Translations under genes and position numbers: made by a program
Shown: positions 1 through 11,221 of the stretch, piece by piece
Layout of the letters: every line of letters begins with the position of its first letter
Position numbering within the stretch: the stretch's first letter is position 1
The notes under the pieces: generated by a model
Databases searched by the model: none
Seen by the model: the letters and a program-made list of their open reading frames with translations, nothing else
What the model was told of the DNA's origin: nothing
Source: Nemania diffusa
Lineage: Eukaryota; Ascomycota; Sordariomycetes; Xylariales; Xylariaceae
Length of the DNA stretch: 64,000 nucleotides
Reading direction: 5' to 3'
Assembly: GCA_038501195.1 (NCBI GenBank)
Contig: JBBPUQ010000009.1
Location: 1,302,001-1,366,000 of the forward strand

Positions 1-2927
1 GTGTTATTTATTCTGGAAGGTAGTATTCGCTCACGCTCGTAAGGAGGGAATAGGTACATAATACCCTAGGCAGAAAACACATCGGAGCAAGTACATACCT
101 AGGCGGCGACGGGAATACATTCCGGATCCCAGGATTCAGGAAGCGAGAGTATCATTTCCATGTAACCCGATGCAAATGGTAACTTGTAAGTGGGTTGAAG
201 TCTCAATTCAATTTCCAGAAGCATCAACGGGCCTAGGTAAGCTAAAACCCCAGATATGGTCGGCGCTATTTGGTAGATTCAATAGAGTGCTGACTACTTT
301 CTCGCGCTATGAACGTATACGTAGATAGCTCTCTAGTCGCGGCTTTCCGTCGTATGTGATTGGAGCCCACCAAAACACCTATTGGTTTAGATATGTAGTG
401 TATGTATACATAGTATACGCTAGATTCGGGATCTAGGGGCGTGCCTTGTACAATCTTTTAGCGGGCCTAGAAATGCGCTACATTTGAACAGGTATGAGGG
501 CAGATTTTGAAGTGGGAAATATACATACCTACAGCTCGATAGAGTACTTACAACCGAAGCCAGCTTGTCAAAGCACCATAACAAATGACAAATTGTACAA
601 GTACATAAGGTCTCGGAATCAGGTTCTTTCATCCCATATTCGTGATCCGGTGTCGAGGTTGAAGACCTATAATAGTTTTAGCACCATTTCACGGCCTTTT
701 CGGTGAACGGTGATGAGTCTATGCTAGGATAGTTTTTTCAAGGTTTTAACATTCCCGAGACATACATAAATATTCCTCACCTTGGCAGGCTAGCCGAGAC
801 ATACCTATGCGTAGTTCCCCATGCCATACAGAATATGCACACATACAGAGTACATAGTTAGGGAAATCCCCGCGCGTATCAAAAGTTCAGAGGCTGAACA
901 GTGCGTCCGGGACGGGGCCGGTATGACCCCCCCTGGCTTAATGGCGCGGCGATAAAGTGGGAATATCCTAGGCGTTCTCCAGCGGCTAAAGTTCCATTGG
1001 CAGAATGATCGGCTTTCGCCTCGACTTAGCTAGGGGTGTTTTAAGGGAGCTCTACCTAAGTAGGCTCTCGAGCATGTTTTACCATCCGCAGAACCTAGAG
1101 AAGTACCTGGCGTCGTGGAGCAAGATCTAAGATCCCACGTTCAAAAGTACACTGCAGAGTTGCAATGAGGAGGAAATGAGGTGGAGGTGAGCAAGTATGT
1201 ATGTAGAGCCTGACCAGGGGTTTCGACTCTGAATCTGAGTTGCTATGGCGGATCAATAGCCCTTGGTTGTAGGAAGTGTAGGTATTCGCCAGTGAGTGTT
1301 GGTGGCTCATGGCGCGGCAGCATCGTGTCGTTTCACTACCTACATGAACCTGGTAGATGTAACGGTCAGTTCTTCTTCGATGTCAGCCCTATCTAACCGC
1401 TTGGATGGCAAAGCGAGTACTAGATTGATAACAACATTTATACTGTAGGTAGGTATATCTCTCTAGTATTGTGCTTTGGCATTCTGGAATTTTGGTATTT
1501 TGGTAAGATAGAAGCTCTGCAGAAGGGTATCAATATGGGGTGCGCATGTCGTCTCGTAATGGATGCGCGATACTCTGTACTCTGTACAAGCTCACAGTAC
1601 TGTATAACTGGGGTATATATTTGGTTTCTTCGGCTCTGGTCTGCACGGTCCTTTTTCGACAGAGTTGCGGATTGACCGGTTGTTTCCCGGTGTGTTAGCG
1701 TACGTATATCAATCACGAAGCCGTTGAGGAAGACCGAAATTTCTGTTTACGTATATACTGTAAATCCGAGAAGCTGTCGCGGATGTTCCGTATGGACCCT
1801 GTCAAACATAGAATGGCAGTTGTTTGCGAGCAGCTGTCTCCATACTCACGACCCTGCTTTCGGGGTTGAACGGCTTGATACCTAGATAGGAGATACTTAA
1901 GCCAGGGTATTTAGAGTATACATAGGTAGCCAGGTCGTCTTATACAGTAGCCATGTAGTCCAAGGGCTCCACGACGTTTCCGTTTCAGTAAGTCCAATGT
2001 TTTCGAGTTGATGCTCAAGTTGGAGCTCAGGGCAGCGAGTGAACCTCTTCCGTTGCGAGGCTAGTGAAGTGGAAGATGATCATGTGGTCGAGACCATATG
2101 CCGTGTGTGGTCGTGTAATGGGGGCCTAGCTGAAAATATGGAAGAATGCCGATAACAATTGAGAAAGTAAGTAGATATATATGGGAGCTGAGCATCAAAA
2201 AATTGCATTAACAGGCCGATTCTCTGAATAAGCAAAGTGAACGATCTTAAGACTTCCACACCTACATGTACCTAGATTGTGGATCAAGTATCTAGGTACT
2301 GCGTATAGAAGTTGCCCAGCCTAGCCTAGCCCAATTGGTTCTGTCCTGGCACGTGTCCTTAAAGCGTGCTCGTACAAGTACCAGTATGTACACAGGGGCG
2401 ATGCCTTATTACCAAACATGCTGAGCCAGTAAGGTGCCATGTTAGTGGATAATGACAGTATACTTGCCTACCAGAAACAGGTAAAACAGGTTTACATTAT
2501 CTATCTACTGGTTAGATACATAGATCTCTGGATCAACTACAGAACGCTGAACTATACACTAAGTTACGTACATACATGTAGATATAGGTGTGGCATATCT
2601 GTCAAAAGTGTCAAAGACCAGGTAACCCTCTCTAATCGTCAGCCTGGTCTCTCGATTTCTACCTTCCAGGAAACCCAGACGCGCCTGTCTGCATGCCACC
2701 CGTCAGCTAGCACAACTCTAATTGGCTGCTACTGTTCTTCGTTTCCCTCTCCGCGTTTATCTCTACAGTGCTGTGCAGAATAGGGACCACGTTATTGGTG
2801 CCGGGAATCGGTGAGTGAGCCGCAGCGCCTTCACCGAGCCCTCGAGCCCTCGCGCGCTTGTGGTTCCGCCGCCCGTCGCCGTCCACACACACATGCATCC
2901 TTTCGCATCCCCATCCCGTCGCCGGTG
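1..2927. other. gene-poor stretch upstream of the mannosidase gene
   Basis: I see no gene I can support here. Open frames are short, lack family features and are interrupted on both strands. The stretch is rich in variants of the word ACCTAGGTA (for example near 98, 230, 1880 and 2290). The last few hundred bases should hold the promoter and 5' leader of the following gene. Confidence 0.6.
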
Positions 2928-5900
2928 ATGCCCTTGCCTGGCTCGGCCGGCTGCAAGTTGGCCCCATCGACTTCACTGACGACGACACCATGCCGCCTTG
3001 CTAGGCTGATCGCAACATGCGCCTTTTTGCTGTTGCTGTGGCTGGCGCCTGTGCTGGCGATGCCACCGCGTCGCATCGCCGAGCTGCGGCAGGAAACCGT
3101 CTCCATGTTCTACCATGGGTTTGATAACTACATGAAGATAGCCTTCCCCGAGGACGAGGTACGCTTCGCCGTGTTGCGCTCTGCTCATCTCTGCCCACCT
3201 CCTGTAACTACCTAGTCTAGAATCAACAGCTTATACTTGTAATCATAGTTGCGTCCCGTCTCTTGCACTCCCTTGACCCGCGACCCCGTTAATCCCCGGA
3301 ATGTCGAGCTAAACGATGTCCTTGGAAACTATTCTTTGACCTTGATCGATAGCTTATCGACGCTTGCTATTCTCGCCTCCGCCCCGCCCGATAGTCAGAA
3401 CACTGGTCCGAAGGCGTTGGCCGATTTTCAGGATGGCGTCGCTGCCCTTGTGGTGCAATACGGCGATGGACGAGCCGGCCAGACAGGTCTAGGGGCCCGG
3501 GGGCGGGGGTTTGACGTCGACAGTAAAGTTCAAGTATTCGAGACCGTGATTCGAGGTGTTGGGGGGTTGCTGAGTGCGCACCTATTTGCTGTAGGTGAGC
3601 TGCCGATCACGGGCTACGACGTTCAAAAGACGGGCCTGGATATTGAAAAACACCCTATTGCCTGGCCCAATGGTTTCAGATACGACGGCCAACTGTTGAG
3701 GCTTGCGCTCGACCTGGCGCAACGCTTGCTGCCAGCCTTCTATACGCAAACAGGCATGCCGTATCCACGGGTCAACTTGCGGCACGGCATACCGTTTTAC
3801 TTGAATTCGCCTCTACACGAAAGCGCTGGTCCACACCCTGATACAGCCCAGGCATCCCCTGAAATTACGGAGACATGTAGCGCAGGGGCTGGCAGCCTCG
3901 TTCTAGAATTCACCGTCTTAAGTCGTCTCACGGGCGATCCTCGGTTTGAGCAAGCAGCAAAGAGAGCCTTCTGGGCCGTCTGGTCGCGAAGAAGCAATAT
4001 TGGGCTGATAGGCGCCGGCGTCGATGCGGAAGAGGGCCAATGGATAGGAGGCTTCTCCGGCATTGGCGCTGGAATTGACAGCTTCTTCGAATACGCACTG
4101 AAAACCCATATTCTCTTGTCTGGCCATGAGTTACCAAATCAAACAATTCCCAACCACATTCTTCAAGAAAGCTCGCTCGATCCAAATCAGATTTACAGTC
4201 CACTTTCAGACAAAGACAATTCGCCTGATTCGTTTCTTGAGGCCTGGCATCACGCTCATGCGGCGATTAAGCGCCACCTCTATTCAGATATGCACCACCC
4301 TCATTATGTCAACGCACATATCTCTACGGGGTCTCCCCAGACTTTTTGGATTGATAGCTTGGGCGCTTATTATGCCGGCCTGCTAACGCTAGCTGGAGAG
4401 TTGGACGAGGCCATTGAAACACACCTACTCTACACAGCGTTGTGGACTCGTTATTCAGCTCTGCCAGAACGCTGGTCGGTCCGTGATGGCAACGTTGAAG
4501 GTGGGCTGGGCTGGTGGCCTGGCCGACCCGAGTTCATTGAGTCCACATACCATCTCTACCGGGCCACCCGAGATCCATGGTACCTATATGCAGGCGAGAT
4601 GGTGTTGAAGGATATCACTAGGCGATGCTGGACCAAATGTGGCTGGTCGGGTCTCCAAGACGTGCGTACCGGCGAGAAGAGTGATCGCATGGAGAGCTTC
4701 TTTTTAGGAGAGACTGCTAAGTATTTATATCTCCTATTTGATGCGGATCATCCACTCAACAAACTGGATGCGTCATATGTGTTCACAACAGAGGGCCACC
4801 CCCTGATTATCCCGCGCAAGCGTATTCCACGCCCACGAAAGGCGCGAAGTCAGAAAAAGAAACTTCTCCAGCCCTACTTCGATGAGAGTTTCACCAATAC
4901 GTGCCCTATACCCCCTCCGCTTCCACCCTTATCCGGCTCGGCTACTGCTGCACGAACGGACCTCTACAATGCAGCGACATTAATTAGACTTCATCAGGTG
5001 CCTAATTTTCATAATGTCGTAAACATTAACACCCAACCTGGTCAACCAGAGGCAGCGCAACAAAGATCTCTAATCTCAAACCATACATACTTCCCTTGGA
5101 CTCTTCCACAGTCCACATTGCCAGCCGATGGGATTTGTGTAGCGTCAAAGCAGCGGCACACCAGTGTCATCGAGTTCCCTTCTAATACTCAACAATCCGT
5201 GGGGAGTGCCTTTAACATCGTGTTCGGAAATAACAATTTAATTCGAATGGGTAACGAAGGTATCGCTGTTAACAGTCTCTCAGGCTTGAAGATAGGGATG
5301 GTCTTGGAAGAGCCACCTATCACATCTGAACGAGGATGGAGAATCTATAGTATAGGCAATTTTCTCCTTGGAAGGGACGAAAAAATCTTTATTTCTCGTG
5401 ATATTCTTTCAGACATTTCAGATCCACTATTTCATCGAGTTCGTGATGGAGTACTTGTCGATATTCTCCTACAGATCGAGATTCCAAATACAACACCAAC
5501 GCATAACTCCACTACGACGGACCCCTCGCTATCCACGGCAACACCTATTCTCGAAATGCAGGGTTCTGACCAAGGGGCGGCCAACCTATTCAATTCCTTG
5601 CTACAACAACTCACATCCGCTTTGCGAGAGCCAGTGGCTACATTTGGTCCTGAGCCTGCTCCAAAGATCGACTACAAGTATATAGACATTCCAGCAATCA
5701 CGCCCGTAGGGGCGGGTGTAGCACCTCTACCAGACGTTTTGGAGGCTCCCAACCCAAGCCTCAAGGCACATATCGAGACGCTTTCGTGGGGGCGAGTCTT
5801 CTTTGCCGAACAAGCTTGCCACGGTAAACTGCCCGACGTGGCTCCGAAACAGCATCAAGTCATCGTCATGCGTCGTGGCGGCTGTTCTTTCTCCGACAAA

Positions 5901-6206
5901 CTAGCCACCATCCCTTCCTTTGCGCCTCACCGCAATGGGCTACAGGTCGTCATTGTCGTGTCGGATGACAATGAGGCGCAGGACGAAGGCGAAGACGTCT
6001 GGGGCTTCAACCTAATCCGGCCGTTATTAGACGAGGAGCAGCGGACGCCCGCGGGCGTCACTCGACACCGCCCCATCCCGATGTTGATGGTGGGCGGCGG
6101 GGAGGCGACGTACGAGCTGTTGAAGACGGCGAGGAGTATTGGCATGCGGAGGAGATACCACGTTGAGAGCCAGGGGTTGACGATCCATAACTTGGTTGTA
6201 CTTTGA
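2928..6206 (+). CDS. GH47 alpha-mannosidase-like protein with PA domain (EDEM type)
   Basis: Two exons, 2928-3158 and 3249-6206, joined in phase 0 across a 90-nt intron (GTACGC...ATAG), give about 1062 aa. A hydrophobic N-terminal segment (about residues 27-43) looks like a signal peptide or anchor. The GH47 barrel follows: SLVLEFTVLSRLTGD with an acidic residue near 297, GQWIGGFSGIGAGIDSFFEY, a GRPEFIESTYHLYRATRD block near 507, DRMESFFLGETAKYLYLLF, and the calcium-site-like FTTEGHPL near 590. The C-terminal 200 residues hold a protease-associated (PA) domain (VIVMRRGGCSFSDK and RPIPMLMVGGGEA). GH47 proteins of the EDEM/Htm1 group trim mannose from misfolded glycoproteins in the ER and commit them to ERAD; the PA domain recalls EDEM3. 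ER location and enzymatic activity are inferred from the family. The start at 2928 is preferred because it places the hydrophobic segment at the N-terminus. Confidence 0.9.
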
Positions 6207-7393
6207 TGATGTGGGAGATGGATGCACGCTTGCATTGGGTAGCGAAATAAAAGCATAAGTGGCGTCATTTTGGGTGTGAAATATGTTTTTAGAGAGCTTG
6301 TTGCTTGTAGATTCCTACGCACTTCAGTCTTTGGTTTAGCATTATATTCGAATTACTTCTACATCAAATGGTATTCTCTGAGTTGGTCGTTCTTTTTTGG
6401 CACTAACACTAAAGTACAGCTTCTTAAAACCACATGTAGGCAGGCGACAATGCGATAAATAAAGAAGCGACTGCGGCTCATGCCATCTTCCTAAATGAAT
6501 ACTCGTTAGTCTAAGAAGCGCTATCGAAATAAACCCCATTTATAGGATCTAGTAAACAGCTTGACTACCCGTGAGGATAACGCTATTTCAATGAGCAAAT
6601 GCTGTGGTATAGCTCTCACAATCTCCCTCCTTCGACTGCAACTGCAACCCTAAGCACCTAGTGTTTACTTATAATTAAATACTAAGACTAAGAATAGATT
6701 TAGGCATAACCTTCCGCGCCATCATATATTAAGACAGTGCGGGCAGTACGGTTACAGGGGGAATAGATTGATTAGATCCAAGCGTATCTTTTACAAGTAG
6801 GCTAGATAGGCAGGCAGGACTGTAGGGGTCTACTCAACCCAGAATTCACAATTGTTTTCCCCTATTTTCTTCACTCGTTTTTCCCTTCAAATATCGAGAA
6901 GTGATGAGATGGCAGTGGCCAGTCTTCTAGGATGCAGTATGTGCGTTATACACATCCCGTTCCAGTATCTAGGTAAGTACCTGCTGAAGCTAGCTATTAG
7001 CAATATTAGTTTTATTCATACACTATGCTCCTCATGCCACCTAGAACCTTCGCGTAGAGACTGTTGTGGCTGGTTGGCCTCGTAGCTAGCTAATTATAAA
7101 TAGCATCACAGATCGGGCCACTATTCTATTGCGTACCAATAGGTTGAATCTATTTTTTACATGACATCCATCTACATATTCGGAATATTTAGGTGTTTAA
7201 AACTTTAAATCACTAGGCTCTCTAATAGGTCGGTCAGGCCAGTCAAGTCAGTAGTGGACTAGACTAGATAGTAGGTTATCTAGGAAGTAGGTTCTTCGGG
7301 GTAAATTTTGAAAGTAGGATGTAGCCCAGCCTTCTAAACGGAACGATAGAACTCTAGAATCAACAGGTTAAATATACCCCCCGAGGTTCAAGA
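6207..7393. other. intergenic, no gene seen
   Basis: AT-rich, with short broken frames only. It should contain the 3' end of the mannosidase transcript. I see no RNA gene or repeat family here. Confidence 0.6.
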
Positions 7394-9965
7394 ATGAAAT
7401 TAATCGAATGTCTACTCTGCCGCGTTCTGCAGGTAATCTCACCCATACACTCACGCGTTAGGACATTCGACAACAAGCCTCCCATGCCGGAAATTGGCTC
7501 ACAAGTAAGGTTGGCGGCATGCGTCGCTGCATCTTATGTCGTATAGCCAATTTGAACGTCTCATCTATTCGAGACGAAGCTAGAGATGAGGGGCAGAGTC
7601 GTCGTCATCTGAAACTTAGGTCGAGAGATATGGGCGAGATAGCAACACTCCTACCAAGCTTCAACCGAATGATTATGAATTGCTAAGAACGCGCATGGAG
7701 CCAATGTTGTTTCCTCTTCAAAACTTTGATTGCGCCTCGCGGCTTTAAAGTATTTGGGAAAGACTTTGATTTTCACAGAGGGGCCTCATTCAAATGTTGT
7801 CATACATCACCTCTTGGTATTACTGTTGAACGATATATGAAAAGACTGTCGGAAGAGTTTAAAAAACCGTTGCCGGGACCCGTGGCGGCCCCGACTCTCC
7901 GAATTCGAACACTACGCAAACATGAACATCCAGTACTCTCACGATCCCGGGATATATCATTACTGATTGAGCAGAAACTATTACCTTTATTGAATATGCA
8001 AGGGGGTGGCGAATTTGTTGATTTAAACGGCGTGGATTTAGCACGGGTTGGCAACTGGTGGACACAGTGCCGGAACACGTATCATCGTGCTTGTAGGGTG
8101 GCTACGAGAGATCGATATATGAGACAGGGGCAGCAGGGTAACTTCTTCGTCTCGTTGATGTCGACGATGACAGGGTTGTTATCACACAACTAGGTAGTAG
8201 CTATGTGGCTCTGAATTATGTTCGGCCGGGGAAACAGCCCCTTTAGGGCGTAAAAGAAGGATTTTTCGTGCGTCGAAAACGACTTAGAAGAGCTACCTAT
8301 AAGGAACAATATAACAGCTTACTCTAATATCCCTTTAGAGCGATTGCCCAAAACCATAAAACATGCTCTACGAATTACACAGGCGATTGGAGAGAAATAC
8401 CTTTGGGTAGGCGCCCTCTGTATCATTCAATATGACATGCTTGATGTTTAGTGTACAGTATACAAGATGGGTGAAATATATAGACGGGCATTACTTACTA
8501 TCATTATGGGCGACCGCCAGGGAGTTGCATTAGAAGGAGGTCGGCTAAATCTGCGGTAGTGAGTTTGAAGACTGCGAATATGCGTTATGTATACTCATCC
8601 AAGTCGATTAGATTTAGTCAAGAACTTGGCGATACGACCTATATTCTCCTCTTTCCCTCTATGATAACGGCCCTCGACCGGAGCGTATGGAATTCTCGGG
8701 GATGGACATATTAAGGTAAGTAGAATTTATGCAGTTGCAGCTTCGAGAAATATGTTGGCCATCCACTTTCCTGGTTGAATGGGGTGGTTTTTTTTTTCAA
8801 ACAGAAAACTCGTGTTCCTAGATAATCTTGCCTACTATAATGGTCCTCCCGCCTACTGCGAGGAAGATCACGTCGATGGCCCCTTGAGGATGAATAATAC
8901 CAAAACAAACTCAATAGAATATGGTAGGGACACGAGTACTGTCACCATGTCAAGCTCTACAGCTCGCGTAGTCTGGCTCACAGTACAGATGTTATCGAAG
9001 AATTTTAAGGTATTATTGAAACGATGTATGCAATATATACACACAACGCACTCTAGAGGACTGGCCACAGCCATGAAAATCACTTCTAGAGATTTGAGGC
9101 AGTAAAGACAGTGGTCTAGTAAGGCAATCGAAATAATATTGGAGTAGCAAGACTACTGTAAATACTGCGCAACGACCTAGTCAGTCGATGCCAAAGGCAT
9201 CGACCTCCCTCGTGCCATCTGTGTCCCTAGTAGAGAACTACCCTCCTACTAACTAATAAATAGAAAAATAAAAAATTAAGGGTCTCGCTGACCTAATCAA
9301 CTCGACCCCCCCTGCAACAGTGCTGTCCACACCGTCTCATTATAAGCTTCATGGAGTTGCAAATGGCTACTGAATTTTGCTGGGGACCACCACCAGCCTA
9401 TTTGATGGCTCTATGCCATGGATGGTGTGGATAAGCTAACTAGAAGGACAGAGAAAGAAGCGCCGAAGTATTCATACTTATGGTCACGAGGAGATTGCAA
9501 TGTCTGACAGTCTAGTCGACCGCCTCGGTCATGTCAAGACGCTCATCACCTGGCCGTGGAAGACTTCGAACTCCCACCCAACTGCTGTAATTGAAAGAAG
9601 CTCGTCTCTGATATTGTCTTTTGCGGCATTTTGCCCTTCACAACAAGTGTTGCGCGCAGAAACATAGGACGCTTTCAGTCCTTGTTCGAGACGCAAGGGA
9701 TTAGTGGCTAGAAGCTCGATGATGGTACGATTGTTACCGATAAGTAGCAGACATGTATAGTGCTTTCAGGAGTCGAAAGACCCTATATTGGGCCTCGACC
9801 TGCAAGGGTCGGCGAAGTTACTGGAATGTCGCTAATAGTCACTTATAATGTATTGGTTGTAGAGGAAAAAGGAAACGCGTTCGAAAGAAGGGGCTTAGTG
9901 AAGATTACTAGAAAGACTTGGGAGGCTTGTGCGCCGAAGACCCGGTGGATTACATTAGTTTGACA
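7394..9965 (+). pseudogene. decayed heterokaryon-incompatibility (HET) domain gene
   Basis: HET-family landmarks occur in the expected order on one strand but in changing frames with stops. A possible CxxC start is near 7394 (KLIECLLCRVLQ). A C-x-H-x-C block preceding the domain follows at about 8050-8090 (NWWTQCRNTYHRACR). The domain opening is at 8145 (LRLVDVDDDRVV, then SYVALNYVRPG). The core is at about 8340-8435 (LPKTIKHALRITQAIG, YLWVGALCIIQ), followed by an in-frame TAG and then VYKMGEIYRRALLTIIMG. Further on come NRKLVFLDNLAYYN and AYCEEDHVDGP (about 8800-8880), a degraded FCWGPPPAYLMAL near 9375, and a C-terminal block ending near 9962 (RRGLVKITRKTWEACAP). HET proteins trigger non-self recognition cell death. 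This copy needs at least two frameshifts repaired and cannot encode the full protein. Family assignment is from remembered motifs; exact ends are uncertain. Confidence 0.8.
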
Positions 9966-10045
9966 AGGGAGCAGTGTTCCTATATTGCAGGGGGGTGCTT
10001 TAAATTTTGAGGTAGATACGACATTGTATGTGTCAATATACCTAG

Positions 10046-10225
10046 AAGTCTCCAAGGTCCGAAGTTGCGGAATTTGAAACGCTCTATCAGGATGTTATCA
10101 AAGCGATTAACACTCAAGCCCCAAAACAATGGCGTTCGGAAGCAGAACGGTGGGCTGTAACCGCAGGTTTACAACCGAACGTTGACCCTGGTCCTAAGTT
10201 TCCCATCAAAAGTCTAACGGTTTAA
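10046..10225 (+). other. short ORF fragment of unknown origin
   Basis: A stop-free run of about 59 codons follows the HET relic and ends in TAA. It has a coding-like look (AEFETLYQDVIKAINTQAPK, then QWRSEAERW) but no ATG near its beginning. It could be a leftover exon of a lost gene. A faint likeness to tyrosinase N-terminal helices was too weak to call. Confidence 0.2.
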
Positions 10226-11221
10226 ATAGAAAATACCTAGATGACAGGCAGAATGGGTGATGGAAGCGTAAGGGCTGTTTTGGTCTAAGGTCTAAGATAT
10301 TTAAACCTATATATTTTTAAATCTCAAAGGGCTACGCGGTACGTGGTAGTTAGAATTAGTAGCGAGTAGTTGTAATAAGACAAGTTGTTATTACATTAGC
10401 CCCTCTTACTTTCGTAAATACGAACGGGAGATTTTACGAGATCCCTCTCTCATTACTTTAGCTTAATGTATAAGTGTTATACCATAGTATCACTACAATG
10501 GAACTTATCTTAGCTCTAATTATATAGCCCGATCGATTTTCGTACGTTCACGGAAGTCACGGACTATTTCAAGACGTGTACGCGGTAGATTACACGGGCA
10601 ACGGCACAGGCGGCCACTGCCCGCAACTTTATTGTTGCACTACTCTATTCTTTGGATTACTAACTAGGGGAGGTTTGGGGGGGGGAGGAAAGAGGACAAG
10701 GACGGAAAAAGATACAGGAAGGGAGGGGCCAGGCATACGGCGCAACTACATTCGACGGCCGCGGCCACACGTTATAATCACTCACTTTTCTTTTGTTTAC
10801 AGGCGTAAAGTGCCAGAAATACTGCGGGCTGGTCCCGCGGAGAATACACATGGGCCTTATGGGCTATTGACAACACAAGGAAGTATCGCCACGCGATCGA
10901 CTGTATATAGCTGAGTACTTGCTCGCACGGAGGAGAGAGGAAGTAGTAAGAAGCCGAACCTTCGGCAAATCGACAGTGGTCAGGAGTTGCTAGATAGGTA
11001 GCCTATATGGTTGTAAGCATAGATCCTAGCCTAGCACGCCCTCGATGCCCTTCGGGAGGCTCTGAGGTCTCTGCTTCACAGAGGCCCCCCAGCGTCAAAT
11101 ATACCAACCAACCACTTATTTTAGCTCTATTATCTATTATATACCTCATCGCTCAGAGCTTTGGGGAGGCGTTGGACGCTTGAATTGAATGATCTAAAAT
11201 ATAATATGAAATTTACTACTA
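10226..11221. other. intergenic, no gene seen
   Basis: Contains short hairpin-like stretches (about 10376-10400 and 11066-11090) and a G-rich run near 10676. The 113-codon frame over 10576-10914 begins without ATG and shows no family features, so I do not call it. The 3' end of the HET gene on the minus strand lies at the right edge. Confidence 0.5.

Noticed and set aside
2439..2783. ATG frame of 114 codons (+)
   Set aside because: No family features, composition like the surrounding spacer, and located in the probable promoter of the mannosidase gene.
10046..10225. Possible tyrosinase fragment
   Set aside because: The similarity is limited to a few helix positions and lacks the copper-binding His motifs; left as an unknown ORF.
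10576..10914. Frame of 112 codons (+)
   Set aside because: No ATG at its start, low-complexity Gly/Arg content from a G-rich run, no homology noticed.
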